64,000 bases of DNA, from assembly GCF_000960995.1 (NCBI RefSeq), contig NZ_CP009435.1:1178001-1242000 (forward strand), given 5' to 3'. Origin of the DNA: Burkholderia glumae LMG 2196 = ATCC 33617 (GTDB taxonomy: Bacteria; Pseudomonadota; Gammaproteobacteria; Burkholderiales; Burkholderiaceae). Under the pieces are notes generated by a model. The model ran no database searches and was not told where the DNA came from. It saw only the letters and a list, made by a program, of their open reading frames with translations. The position numbers and the translations under genes were made by a program. Within the stretch, counting starts at the first letter, position 1, and every line of letters starts with the position of its first letter. Positions 16,482 to 25,503 of the stretch are shown piece by piece.

Positions 16482-17023
16482 GAGTGGTTCTCCTGTGCGT
16501 ATGGTGGCCGGGCCGGCGTGCCGTGCGCCGATGGCGGCGGGCGGTGGGGCGCTCCGGGAAGGGGCGGCCAAGGGACCGCCAGCCGACCGTTCGACTCTAT
16601 TATCGGGATCGGGCCGCGTGGATCGAGTGGTTTTGCAAACACTTAAGCCTTGTTACAGCCTGAAATAGGAGAAATTCTGGATGGCGGGCGGCCGTTTTTC
16701 GAGCGCCTGGGCGCGAATTGTGTCAAATGTAAAAATATCGTGAAAATGTCCTGAAGAAAGCGGATTGCGTGCCGTTATAATCCTTGCTAGTCAAGGGTTT
16801 ACGTAAAAACGACCGATCCCGAAAATCCTCATGGATGTCGGAAAAATTCCTACACGGTTTACAGACAAATCCTGCGCTGCGCGTTCCCCTTTGCTGATAG
16901 CCGCGGAAAACCCGTTTGGCCACAATGACTGCAAGAATATAAACGCCGGTTGCCGACCCCGAGGGGCGAGCCGATCAGGCAAAATTTTCAAAGCAGATGG
17001 CCAAGATTTCTTACGGGGGAATC
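16482..17023. other. Regulatory region between the GT4 gene and flhD (542 bp)
   Basis: A comparatively AT-rich control region for the motility master operon. It includes a TATAAT hexamer and AT-rich blocks around 16720-16760 and 16930-17000 where H-NS-like or other regulators could bind. No gene is supported. Confidence 0.5.
16751..16781 (+). promoter_or_regulatory. Candidate flhDC promoter
   Basis: A perfect -10 TATAAT lies at 16776-16781. The -35 is weak (CTGAAG at 16751-16756, 19-base spacing), so activation by a regulator would be expected. It would give a leader of roughly 235 bases before flhD, in keeping with long regulated flhDC leaders elsewhere. Confidence 0.45.
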
Positions 17024-17344
17024 ATGAGCGCGACCAGTGAAATGCTCGCCGAGATCAAGGAAGTTAACCTGTCGTACCTGTTGCTCGCGCAGCGTCTGCT
17101 GCGTGAGGACAAGGCGATGGGCATGTTTCGTATGGGCATCTCGGAAGAGATTGCGGACGTGCTCGCGAATCTGACGCTCGCCCAGACGGTCAAGCTGGCG
17201 GCATCGAACCAGATGCTGTGCCGGTTCCGTTTCGACGATCATGCCCTGCTGTCCTCGCTTGCCGACAAAGGGCGCAGTTCGGCCGTCGCGCAGGCGCACT
17301 CGGCCATCCTGATGGCCGGGCAGCCCGTCGAAAGCCTCCGCTAA
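17024..17344 (+). CDS. flhD: Flagellar transcriptional activator FlhD
   Basis: A 106-residue helical protein with the FlhD core: EIKEVNLSYLLLAQRLLREDKAMGMFRMGIS, then LTLAQTVKLAASNQMLCRFRF. Together with FlhC it forms the D4C2 activator of class II flagellar genes. The start at MSATSEML follows a strong GGGGGAATC site; an ATG 27 bases upstream lacks one. flhC begins about 100 bases downstream. Confidence 0.95.
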   Translation: MSATSEMLAEIKEVNLSYLLLAQRLLREDKAMGMFRMGISEEIADVLANLTLAQTVKLAASNQMLCRFRFDDHALLSSLADKGRSSAVAQAHSAILMAGQPVESLR

Positions 17345-17441
17345 CACTCCCTACATCATCTGCCGTCCGTGGCCCGGTGCGCGCTTGCGCGCCCCGGCGC
17401 GCGTGGTCGGCCTCAATACCGGAATTCGCGGAGAGACTGCG

Positions 17442-18008
17442 ATGGCGACGAAGAGCGTGGTGCTCGAGGTCAAGGAAATCACCCTGGCGATCGAGCTGAT
17501 CGAGCTGGGTGCCCGACTGCAACTGCTGGAAACCGAGACTAACCTGTCTCGTGACCGCCTGATCAAGCTGTACAAGGAATTGAAAGGCGTTTCGCCGCCG
17601 AAGGGCATGCTGCCGTTCTCGACGGACTGGTTCATGACCTGGCAGCCGAACATTCACTCGTCGCTGTTCTACAACATCTACCGGTTCATGCAGGCCCATG
17701 GCGGCTGCGACTCGATCCAGTCGATCGTGAAGAGCTATCGGCTCTATCTCGAGCACGTCGGCCTGTCGGAGGACGACGAGGCGGCGCTGAGCCTCACGCG
17801 CGCCTGGACGCTGGTGCGCTTCTTCGACTCGGGGATGCTGCAGATGACGCCTTGCACGCGGTGCGGTGGTCATTTTGTCGCGCACGCCCACGACCCGCAG
17901 GGCGGTTTCGTCTGCGGGCTGTGCCAGCCGCCGTCGCGCGCCGGCAAGACCCGCAAGGCCGCCGCGAAGGCCGAGGCCGAACCCGCGGCCGCGCTCGCCG
18001 CGGTCTGA
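17442..18008 (+). CDS. flhC: Flagellar transcriptional activator FlhC
   Basis: A 188-residue protein with the FlhC helical region (AIELIELGARLQLLETETNL, SRDRLIKLYKELKG) and the four-Cys zinc site CTRCGGHF...GFVCGLC at about residues 138-160. It binds promoter DNA in complex with FlhD. The start at MATKSVVLEV matches other FlhC proteins. The C-terminal 25 residues are an Ala/Lys-rich tail. Confidence 0.96.
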   Translation: MATKSVVLEVKEITLAIELIELGARLQLLETETNLSRDRLIKLYKELKGVSPPKGMLPFSTDWFMTWQPNIHSSLFYNIYRFMQAHGGCDSIQSIVKSYRLYLEHVGLSEDDEAALSLTRAWTLVRFFDSGMLQMTPCTRCGGHFVAHAHDPQGGFVCGLCQPPSRAGKTRKAAAKAEAEPAAALAAV

Positions 18009-18158
18009 GCCCGGCCGGCCCCGCCCGCACCGGCGCATGCCTTGCCGGGCGCGGGATTGCGCCGGCCGCCGGCGCCGGCCCGAGGCGCCCCCGAGGGGCG
18101 TGATCCGGCCTGGTTTGCCGCCCCGGACCACGTCGGGTTAGTCCCCGCCCTCGCAGGT

Positions 18159-18185
18159 GAAAGTTTTCGACACCCCTGCCGTAAA
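18159..18185 (+). promoter_or_regulatory. Sigma-28 (FliA) promoter of the motA-cheZ operon
   Basis: GAAAGTTT, eleven bases, GCCGTAAA, against the consensus TAAAGTTT-N11-GCCGATAA: spacing is exact and 13 of 16 bases match. It lies 48 bases before the motA start. This puts motor and chemotaxis genes under FliA, as in enterics. Confidence 0.78.
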
Positions 18186-18232
18186 CCACTTATCGGCGGC
18201 CTTTCCCGCCGGCCATTCGTGAGGGACAGGCT

Positions 18233-19093
18233 GTGCTGATTATCGTGGGAACTCTCGTGACGTTGTTGTCCGTGTTTGGCGGCTACGCGCTCGCGGGCGG
18301 CCACTTGGGCGCCCTGGTCCAGCCGCTCGAGATCCTGATGATCGTGGGGGCCGGGGTGGGCGCCTTCATCCTCGGCAACGGGGTCAAGACGATCAAGGCG
18401 ACGCTGCTCGTGCTGCCGCCGTTGTTCAAGAGCTCGAAATACACGAAGGCGCTGTACATGGAACTGATGGCGCTGCTCTACGTGCTGCTCGCCAAGGCGC
18501 GCAAGGAAGGCACGCTGACGCTGGAAGCCGACATCGACGATCCGGAAAAGAGCCCGATCTTCACGCAGTACCCGAAGATCCTGGCCGACAAGCACATGGT
18601 CGAGTTCCTGACCGACTACCTGCGGCTGATGGTGGGCGGCAACATGAACGCGTTCGAGATCGAGAGCCTGATGGACGAGGAAATCGAGACCCACCACGTG
18701 GAGGGCGAAGGCCCGGCCCACGCGCTCACGCGCGTCGGCGACGCGATGCCGGCGTTCGGGATCGTCGCGGCGGTGATGGGCGTGGTCCATACCATGGCCT
18801 CGGCCGACAAGCCGCCCGCGGTGCTCGGCGCGATGATCGCGCAGGCGCTGGTCGGCACGTTCCTCGGCATCCTGCTGTCCTACGGGCTGATCGGGCCGCT
18901 CGCGAGCCTCGCGGAACAGCGCGTGGCCGAATCGACGAAGCTGCTCCAGTGCATCAAGGTCACCATTCTCGCGAGCCTGAACGGCTACGCGCCGGCGATT
19001 GCGGTGGAGTTCGGCCGCAAGGTGCTCTTCTCGACCGAACGCCCGTCGTTCGCCGAGCTCGAGGAGCACGTGCGCCGGGTGAAGGCTAAGTAA
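18233..19093 (+). CDS. motA: Flagellar motor stator protein MotA
   Basis: A 286-residue inner-membrane protein with four predicted TM helices (N-terminal pair at residues ~1-50, second pair at ~170-225). The large cytoplasmic loop contains the charged residues that contact FliG (KARKEGTLTLEADIDDPEKS). The start is GTG, with a GAGGGACAG site. With MotB it forms the proton channel. It is the first gene downstream of the sigma-28 site, and motB follows 16 bases on. Confidence 0.96.
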   Translation: MLIIVGTLVTLLSVFGGYALAGGHLGALVQPLEILMIVGAGVGAFILGNGVKTIKATLLVLPPLFKSSKYTKALYMELMALLYVLLAKARKEGTLTLEADIDDPEKSPIFTQYPKILADKHMVEFLTDYLRLMVGGNMNAFEIESLMDEEIETHHVEGEGPAHALTRVGDAMPAFGIVAAVMGVVHTMASADKPPAVLGAMIAQALVGTFLGILLSYGLIGPLASLAEQRVAESTKLLQCIKVTILASLNGYAPAIAVEFGRKVLFSTERPSFAELEEHVRRVKAK

Positions 19094-19109
19094 GCGGAGC
19101 GGCCGGGCG

Positions 19110-20159
19110 ATGAGCAAGGGCAAGGATCGCGCGATCGTCGTCAAACGGGTCGCGCCAGCGAAGAAGGGGCACCACGGCGGTGCCTGGAAGCTCGCCTACG
19201 CGGACTTCATGACCGCGATGATGGCGTTCTTCCTGCTGATGTGGCTGCTGTCGGCCGTCACGCCGGTGCAGTTGAAGGGCATCGCCGATTACTTCAACAC
19301 GCCGCTGAAGGCCGCGCTGTTCGGCAACGGCGACCGCAGCTCGCACGACTCGAGCATCATCCAGGGCGGCGGCTCGGATATCACGCGCAGCGACGCCGGC
19401 ACCACGCGCCGCACCGACGGCACCACCATGCTGGCCAGCCGCCTGGCGCAGAAGGGCCGCGACGACCTGCACGATACCGATCCGGGTTCGCAGGATCGCG
19501 CCGAGCAGGCGCGGCTGCACGACCTGCAGATCAAGCTGATGGCCGCCATCGAGGCGAATCCGGTGCTGCGTCAGTTCAAGCAGCAGATCCGCATCGACTC
19601 GACGCTCTCGGGGCTGCGCATCGAGATCGTCGATACCCAGAAGCGCCCGATGTTCGCCACGGCGAGCAACATGGTCGAGCCCTACATGCGCGACATCCTG
19701 CGCGAGATCGGCAAGACGCTCAACGAGGTGCCGAACCGCATCGTGGTGCAGGGCCATACCGACGCGGTGCCTTATGCCGGCGGCGAAAAGGGCTACAGCA
19801 ACTGGGAGCTGTCGGCGGACCGCGCGAACGCGTCGCGGCGCGAGCTGATCTCGGGCGGCATGGACGATGCGAAGGTGCTGCGCGTGACCGGCCTGGCCTC
19901 CACGCAGAACCTGAACAAGGCCGATCCGTTCGATCCGGAGAACCGCCGGATCAGCATCCTGGTGTTGAACCACAAGTCGGAAGTCGCGCTGATGCACGAC
20001 GACGCGAGCACGACGACGCTGTCCAACGACGCGGCCGGTTCGCAGGCGCTGTCCCAGCAGATCGCTGCGCCGGCCAAGCCCGCGAAGCCGGCGGCGCCGG
20101 CGCCGGTGGCGCTGCCTGCCGTGGCGGCGCCGGCACGGCCTGCCGCCCATGCCCAATGA
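19110..20159 (+). CDS. motB: Flagellar motor stator protein MotB
   Basis: A 349-residue protein with a single TM helix near residues 28-50. The preceding KLAYADFMTAMMAFFLLMWL includes the conserved proton-binding Asp (YADF). A C-terminal OmpA-like peptidoglycan-binding domain has VVQGHTDAVPY and NWELSADRANASRREL. It anchors the stator to the cell wall. A ~40-residue Ala/Pro tail follows the OmpA domain. Confidence 0.96.
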   Translation: MSKGKDRAIVVKRVAPAKKGHHGGAWKLAYADFMTAMMAFFLLMWLLSAVTPVQLKGIADYFNTPLKAALFGNGDRSSHDSSIIQGGGSDITRSDAGTTRRTDGTTMLASRLAQKGRDDLHDTDPGSQDRAEQARLHDLQIKLMAAIEANPVLRQFKQQIRIDSTLSGLRIEIVDTQKRPMFATASNMVEPYMRDILREIGKTLNEVPNRIVVQGHTDAVPYAGGEKGYSNWELSADRANASRRELISGGMDDAKVLRVTGLASTQNLNKADPFDPENRRISILVLNHKSEVALMHDDASTTTLSNDAAGSQALSQQIAAPAKPAKPAAPAPVALPAVAAPARPAAHAQ

Positions 20160-20180
20160 CGTGACTATGGACCGAACGAC

Positions 20181-20555
20181 ATGATCCGCTCCATTCTGGC
20201 CATCGACGATTCCGCGACCATGCGCGGGCTGTTGCAGGTGACGCTCGCCGACGCCGGTTACGACGTGACCGTGGCGGCCGACGGCGACCGCGCACTGGAA
20301 CTCGCTGCCGCGATCGCCTTCGACCTGGTGCTGACCGACCATCACATGGCGGGCAAGAACGGGCTCGACGTGATCCGCGCGCTGCGCGCGCGCGGCACCT
20401 ATCGGCAGACGCCGATCCTGGTGCTGACCACGGAGAGCAGTGACACATTCAAGGCGGCCGCGCGTGACGCGGGCGCCACGGGCTGGATCGAGAAACCGCT
20501 CGAGCCGGACACGCTACTCAGTCTCGTCGCCGCGCTGGCGCCGAGCCATCCGTAG
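20181..20555 (+). CDS. CheY-like single-domain response regulator
   Basis: A 124-residue receiver domain. The acidic pair is in ILAIDDSATMR, the phospho-acceptor Asp in VLTDHHMAGKNG (about residue 53), Thr in VLTTES and Lys in WIEKPLEP, so phosphorylation is expected. The switch-position aromatic is Trp (GWIEKP) instead of the Tyr/Phe-V of CheY. It lies between motB and cheA and is separate from the cheY next to cheZ. It may act as a phosphate sink or bind a different target. Confidence 0.88.
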   Translation: MIRSILAIDDSATMRGLLQVTLADAGYDVTVAADGDRALELAAAIAFDLVLTDHHMAGKNGLDVIRALRARGTYRQTPILVLTTESSDTFKAAARDAGATGWIEKPLEPDTLLSLVAALAPSHP

Positions 20556-20621
20556 CGCCACCGGCAAGCGGCCGACCGCCCCCTCAAACACGACGCCAAA
20601 CGACTTCGACGTGGATCCGGC

Positions 20622-22886
20622 ATGACTCTCGACATCACACAGTTCTATCAGACCTTCTTCGACGAGGCCGACGAGCTGCTCGCGCAGATGGAGCAGCTGC
20701 TGCTCGGCCTGGACGCCGGCTCGCCGGACCCGGAAGACCTCGCGGCCATCTTTCGCGCCGCGCATTCGATCAAGGGCGGGGCGGCCACCTTCGGTTTCGC
20801 CGCCCTGACCGACACGACCCACATCCTGGAGTCGCTGCTCGATCGGGCCCGCAATCACGAGATCACGTTGACCGTGCCGATGATCGACGCGTTCCTCGAG
20901 ACCAAGGACGTGCTCTCCGCGCAGCTGGCCGACTACCGCGCGAGCGCCGAGCCGGATGCCGCCGCGGCCGCGGCGATCTGCGCCAAGCTCGAGTCGCTGC
21001 TGAAGGAGGCGCTCGGCGGCGGTGCCGCCGGGCCCGCCGCGCCGCAGCCGGTGGCGGCCGCGCCGGCCGCGCCGGCCGCCGCGCCGGAGCCTGACTCGGA
21101 CGCCGATCTCGAAAGCGCGTTCGCGGCGGCCTCGGCCGAATTCGATTCGGCCACCGGCGGCGCGCCCGAGCATGTCGTGACGCAGGCCGTGGAGGCCACC
21201 CATCCGGGCAGCGGGGGCGGTGAGGCCGAGGGTGGCGCGCAGGACGGTGAGCACCTGAAGGTCGTGCTGAGCGGCGTGGACGCGAAGGATCGCGAGCTGC
21301 TGGTCGAGGAGCTCGGCAATCTGGGCCACATCGTCGAGCGCAGCGAATCGGGCGGCGCCCTGACGCTCTGGCTCGAAAGTGACGTGCCGTCCGACGACAT
21401 CGTCGCCGTGCTCTGCTTCGTGATCGACGAGAGCCAGATCTCGATCGGCCGCGGCACCGCGCCCAGCGCGGGCGGCCCGGCCGAGATCGTCACGGCGGCC
21501 GCGCCGCAAGAGGTGCGCGATACGCCGGCGCCGGCCGCCGAGGCCCAGCCGGCCGCACCCAGCGCACCGGCGACGCCGCCGGCTGCCGCGCCGGCGGCCC
21601 CGGCCGCCGCGCACGCCGATCACGGCGACGCGGCCAAGCCGGCCGCCAGCGCGGAAGACCGGCGCGCGCGCGCGCCGGCCGCCGCCGGCGCCGAGGGCAG
21701 CTCGATCCGCGTCGGCGTGGAGAAGGTCGACCAGCTGATCAACCTGGTCGGCGAACTCGTGATCACGCAGGCGATGCTGGCCGAGACCGCCAACGCGTTC
21801 GATCCGGCGCTGCACGACCGCCTCTTCAACGGCATGGCGCAGCTCGAGCGCAATGCGCGCGACCTGCAGGAAGCGGTGATGTCGATCCGCATGATGCCGA
21901 TGGACTACGTGTTCAGCCGCTTCCCGCGCCTGGTGCGCGACCTGGCCGCGAAGCTCGGCAAGGAAGTGGAACTGGTCACGTTCGGCCAGGCGACCGAACT
22001 CGACAAGAGCCTGATCGAACGCATCATCGATCCGCTCACCCACCTCGTGCGCAACAGCCTCGACCACGGCATCGAAACGGTCGAGCGGCGCCGCGCGGCG
22101 GGCAAGGACGCGGTCGGCCAGCTGGTGCTGTCGGCCGCGCACCACGGCGGCAACATCGTGATCGAGGTCAGCGACGACGGGGCCGGGCTGAACCGCGAGC
22201 GGATCCTGAAGAAGGCCGCGCAGCAGGGCATCCCGGTGTCCGAGACGGCCAGCGACGACGAGGTCTGGAACCTGATCTTCGCGCCGGGCTTCTCGACTGC
22301 CGAGACCATCACCGACGTGTCCGGCCGCGGGGTGGGCATGGACGTGGTCAAGCGCAACATCCAGGCGATGGGCGGCCACGTCGAGATCTCGTCGACGGCC
22401 GGGCGCGGCACCACCACCCGCATCGTGCTGCCGCTCACGCTGGCGATCCTCGACGGCATGTCCGTCAAGGTCGGCAACGAGATCTTCATCCTGCCGCTGA
22501 ACTTCGTGATGGAGTCGCTGCAGCCGGCTGCCGCCGACATCTACACGGTCGGCAACGGCGAGCGCGTGGTGCGCGTGCGCGGCGAATACCTGCCGCTGGT
22601 GGCCCTGCACGAAGTGTTCTCGGTGGACGATGCGCGCACCGATCCGACCCAGGGCATCGTCACCATCATGGAAACCGAGGGGCGCCGCTTCGCGATGCTC
22701 ATCGACGAGTTGGTGGGCCAGCAGCAGGTGGTGGTGAAGAACCTCGAGACCAACTACCGCAAGGTACACGGCATATCGGCCGCGACCATTCTCGGCGACG
22801 GCAGCGTGGCGCTGATCGTCGACGTGGCCGCTCTCAACCGCGAAGCCCGCACCGCCCACGGCGCGGGCGCGCTCGCGACTTTCTAA
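20622..22886 (+). CDS. cheA: Chemotaxis sensor kinase CheA
   Basis: A 754-residue kinase. The P1 Hpt domain has phospho-His48 (FRAAHSIKGGAATFGF), followed by Ala/Pro-rich linkers (about 133-165 and 270-355) flanking a P2-like domain. P3 dimerisation begins at SIRVGVEKVDQLINLVGELV. P4 has the N box LVRNSLDHGIE, G1 DDGAGLN and G2 GRGVGMDVVK, and P5 is CheW-like. It phosphorylates CheY and CheB in response to receptors. cheW follows 34 bases downstream. The linkers are unusually long and low-complexity. Confidence 0.97.
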   Translation: MTLDITQFYQTFFDEADELLAQMEQLLLGLDAGSPDPEDLAAIFRAAHSIKGGAATFGFAALTDTTHILESLLDRARNHEITLTVPMIDAFLETKDVLSAQLADYRASAEPDAAAAAAICAKLESLLKEALGGGAAGPAAPQPVAAAPAAPAAAPEPDSDADLESAFAAASAEFDSATGGAPEHVVTQAVEATHPGSGGGEAEGGAQDGEHLKVVLSGVDAKDRELLVEELGNLGHIVERSESGGALTLWLESDVPSDDIVAVLCFVIDESQISIGRGTAPSAGGPAEIVTAAAPQEVRDTPAPAAEAQPAAPSAPATPPAAAPAAPAAAHADHGDAAKPAASAEDRRARAPAAAGAEGSSIRVGVEKVDQLINLVGELVITQAMLAETANAFDPALHDRLFNGMAQLERNARDLQEAVMSIRMMPMDYVFSRFPRLVRDLAAKLGKEVELVTFGQATELDKSLIERIIDPLTHLVRNSLDHGIETVERRRAAGKDAVGQLVLSAAHHGGNIVIEVSDDGAGLNRERILKKAAQQGIPVSETASDDEVWNLIFAPGFSTAETITDVSGRGVGMDVVKRNIQAMGGHVEISSTAGRGTTTRIVLPLTLAILDGMSVKVGNEIFILPLNFVMESLQPAAADIYTVGNGERVVRVRGEYLPLVALHEVFSVDDARTDPTQGIVTIMETEGRRFAMLIDELVGQQQVVVKNLETNYRKVHGISAATILGDGSVALIVDVAALNREARTAHGAGALATF

Positions 22887-22920
22887 CCGTCACGCGGCGT
22901 AGGCCGCACTGGAGGACAAC

Positions 22921-23454
22921 GTGTCCGAAGTCCATTCGATCCAACCGGCGGCCGCGGGCGCGGGCGCCAGCAACCGCCGCGACGCCGCCCAGGCCGATGC
23001 GGCCGGCCAGGAATTCCTCGTCTTCACGCTCGGCGACGAGGAATACGGCATCGACATCCTGAAGGTGCAGGAAATCCGCGGCTACGACAGCGTCACGCGG
23101 ATCGCCAACGCGCCCGAGTTCATCAAGGGCGTGATCAACCTGCGCGGCATCATCGTGCCGATCGTCGACATGCGCATCAAGTTCCATCTCGGGCGCATCG
23201 ACTACGACCACCAGACCGTGGTGATCATCCTGAACGTCGCGCATCGCGTGGTGGGGATGGTGGTGGACGGCGTGTCCGACGTGCTGACGCTGACTGCCGA
23301 CCAGGTCATGCCGGCGCCGGAATTCGGCGCGACGCTGACCACCGAGTACCTGACGGGCCTCGGCACCGTGGACGGCCGGATGCTGATCCTGATGGACATC
23401 GAAAAGCTGATGACGAGCCGCGAGATGGCGCTCATCGATGAGTTCAGCGCCTGA
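22921..23454 (+). CDS. cheW: Chemotaxis coupling protein CheW
   Basis: A 177-residue SH3-like coupling protein: EFLVFTLGDEEYGIDILKVQEI, FIKGVINLRGIIVPIVDMR and VVDGVSDVL. It links CheA to receptors. The start is GTG with a perfect GGAGGACAAC site. The first ~30 residues are a low-complexity extension before the domain. Confidence 0.97.
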   Translation: MSEVHSIQPAAAGAGASNRRDAAQADAAGQEFLVFTLGDEEYGIDILKVQEIRGYDSVTRIANAPEFIKGVINLRGIIVPIVDMRIKFHLGRIDYDHQTVVIILNVAHRVVGMVVDGVSDVLTLTADQVMPAPEFGATLTTEYLTGLGTVDGRMLILMDIEKLMTSREMALIDEFSA

Positions 23455-23480
23455 GTGGCGCCTCCTGGGGGAGACTGATA

Positions 23481-25493
23481 ATGCTGCAGAACTGGTCGAT
23501 TCGCACGACGCTGACCGCGGTCAGTCTCTCGTTCGTGCTACTCACCGCCGTGGTCGGCGGGCTCGGCCTCGTCGCGCTCAAGCATACGGGCAGCGCGCTC
23601 GACGAGATCGTGGGCGGCGACATGCCGGCCATCCAGGCGCTCAGCGACACCTCGTCCTATCTGCTGCGCACGCGCGTCGCGCTGGATCGCGTCCGCGCGC
23701 TGACGGAGGCGGGCAATGTCGAGGAAACCCAGAGCGCGCTCAATCGCGCCTCGGAGCTGTACGACACCTCGGCGAAGAACTGGCAGGCATTCCAGGACGC
23801 GAAGAAGGTGGGCGTGGACAGCGCCATGGCTGACGAACTCGCCACGCGTCACAGCGCGCTCACGGCCGCGGTCGATGCCGAGTTCGCCGCCATCAAGGGT
23901 TCCGACATCGCCGCCTACCATGCGATCGCCGACTCGCAGATCAGCCCCATGTTCGTGGCCTACGACAGCGCCGTGGCGTCGGTACTCGGCGCGCTCGGCA
24001 AGCGCGTGGCCTCGCACCGCGAGAACATCCAGACGCAGATCGGGCTGATGATCAGCTGCATCGCGGTCGGCATCGGCCTGGCCGTGCTGATGGTGTTCGG
24101 CGTGCGCGTCACGCTGCGCCGGCTGATCGTCGGGCCGCTCGAGCGCGCCATCGACCAGTTCGAGCGGATCGCCTCGGGCGACCTGTCCGGGCAGGTGCGC
24201 GAGCACGGCACCAACGAGGTCGGACGCCTGTTCGCCGGCATCGGCCGGATGCAGACGGCGATGATCGAGATGGTGAAGTCGGTGCACCGCGGTGCCGAGT
24301 CGATCGACGTCGGCGCGCACGAGATCTCGAGCGGCAACGTGGATCTCTCGCAGCGCACCGAGCAGCAGGCCGCCTCGCTGCAGGAAACCGCCTCCAGCAT
24401 GGAGCAGCTGACGGGCACCGTGCGCCAGAACGCCGAGAACGCGCGCCAGGCGAGCCAGCTGGCCGTCAACGCGTCGGACATCGCCACGCGCGGCGGCCAG
24501 GTGGTCAGCGAAGTGGTCTCGACCATGCAGGCGATCACGGTCAGCTCGAACAAGGTGGTCGACATCATCGGCACCATCGAAGGCATCGCGTTCCAGACCA
24601 ATATCCTGGCGCTGAACGCGGCCGTGGAAGCGGCGCGGGCCGGCGAGCAGGGCCGCGGCTTCGCGGTGGTGGCAGGCGAAGTGCGCTCGCTCGCGCAGCG
24701 CAGCGCCAGCGCCGCCAAGGAAATCAAGCAGTTGATCGGCGACTCGGCCGACAGCGTCAAGAGCGGCTCCGAGCTGGTCGGCCGCGCCGGCGACACGATG
24801 GCCGAGATCGTGCAGGCGGTGCGCCGCGTGACCGACATCATCGGCGAAATCAGCGCCGCGTCGCACGAGCAGTCCACCGGCATCGAGCAGATCAACCGCG
24901 CGGTCGGCCAGATGGACGCCGTGACGCAGCAGAATGCGGCGCTCGTCGAGCAGGCCGCGGCCGCCGCGGCCTCGCTCGAGGACCAGACGCGCCAGCTGAA
25001 GAGCGTGGTCGCGCGCTGGCGCGTGGAGGGTGGCAGCGCCGCGCTCGCGCAGGCCGCGGCCGAACCGGTGCTGCGCGCGCCGGCTCCGCAGCCGGTGCGT
25101 CCGTCGAAGCCGGCCGTGCCGGTGGTGCGTGCGGCCTCCGCGCCGGCGGTCGCTGCCCCGGCTGCGGCGCCTGTCCCGGCGGCAGTGGCCGCGCTTGCCG
25201 CGCCGGCCTCCGGCGCGGCGAAAGAACCCGCGCCGGCCGAGCCCGTTGCCAGCCCGGCAGTGCCGGCCGAACCGGTTGCCGTCAAGGCGCCGCGCCGCCC
25301 CGCAGCCGGCGCCGCCCGCCGCGGCAGCACGGCCGCGCCGGCCGGCGGTGCCGCGAAGCCGGCCCACGCGCCGCGGACGGCCAAGCCGGCCGCCGTCGGC
25401 GGTGGCGCGCTCAAGCGTCCGGCGCTCGGCAGCGAGCCGAAGCCGGCGCTGGCCGCCTCGGCCGGTTCCGACGACGATTGGGAAACCTTCTGA
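23481..25493 (+). CDS. Methyl-accepting chemotaxis protein (Tar/Tsr-type)
   Basis: A 670-residue receptor with TM1 at about residues 10-32, a ~155-residue four-helix-bundle periplasmic domain (TarH-like), TM2 at about 188-213, and HAMP. The cytoplasmic hairpin tip is EGIAFQTNILALNAAVEAAR, and methylation helices with EQQAASLQETASSMEQL follow. After the signalling domain comes a ~130-residue Ala/Pro linker ending DDDWETF, matching the NWETF-type CheR/CheB docking pentapeptide. Its ligand cannot be predicted. It lies in the che operon between cheW and cheR. Confidence 0.94.
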   Translation: MLQNWSIRTTLTAVSLSFVLLTAVVGGLGLVALKHTGSALDEIVGGDMPAIQALSDTSSYLLRTRVALDRVRALTEAGNVEETQSALNRASELYDTSAKNWQAFQDAKKVGVDSAMADELATRHSALTAAVDAEFAAIKGSDIAAYHAIADSQISPMFVAYDSAVASVLGALGKRVASHRENIQTQIGLMISCIAVGIGLAVLMVFGVRVTLRRLIVGPLERAIDQFERIASGDLSGQVREHGTNEVGRLFAGIGRMQTAMIEMVKSVHRGAESIDVGAHEISSGNVDLSQRTEQQAASLQETASSMEQLTGTVRQNAENARQASQLAVNASDIATRGGQVVSEVVSTMQAITVSSNKVVDIIGTIEGIAFQTNILALNAAVEAARAGEQGRGFAVVAGEVRSLAQRSASAAKEIKQLIGDSADSVKSGSELVGRAGDTMAEIVQAVRRVTDIIGEISAASHEQSTGIEQINRAVGQMDAVTQQNAALVEQAAAAAASLEDQTRQLKSVVARWRVEGGSAALAQAAAEPVLRAPAPQPVRPSKPAVPVVRAASAPAVAAPAAAPVPAAVAALAAPASGAAKEPAPAEPVASPAVPAEPVAVKAPRRPAAGAARRGSTAAPAGGAAKPAHAPRTAKPAAVGGGALKRPALGSEPKPALAASAGSDDDWETF

Positions 25494-25503
25494 GCCATCC
25501 GCG

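Noticed and set aside
15351..16646. Plus-strand open frame opposite the GT4 gene
   Set aside because: It begins inside the terminator of the H-NS-like gene and lacks any domain; the glycosyltransferase frame is clear.
18185..18200. GCCGATAA on the minus strand near 18192 as a promoter toward flhC
   Set aside because: No matching -35, and it would point against flhDC; the plus-strand site for motA fits better.
21000..21700. GCC/GGC-rich repetitive DNA in cheA (and similar tracts in the chemoreceptor and flhF)
   Set aside because: These encode Ala/Pro linkers between domains and are in frame; they are not independent repeats.
20514..22859. A 781-codon minus-strand open frame opposite cheA
   Set aside because: Composition typical of an antisense shadow frame, no domain, and complete overlap with an unambiguous CheA.
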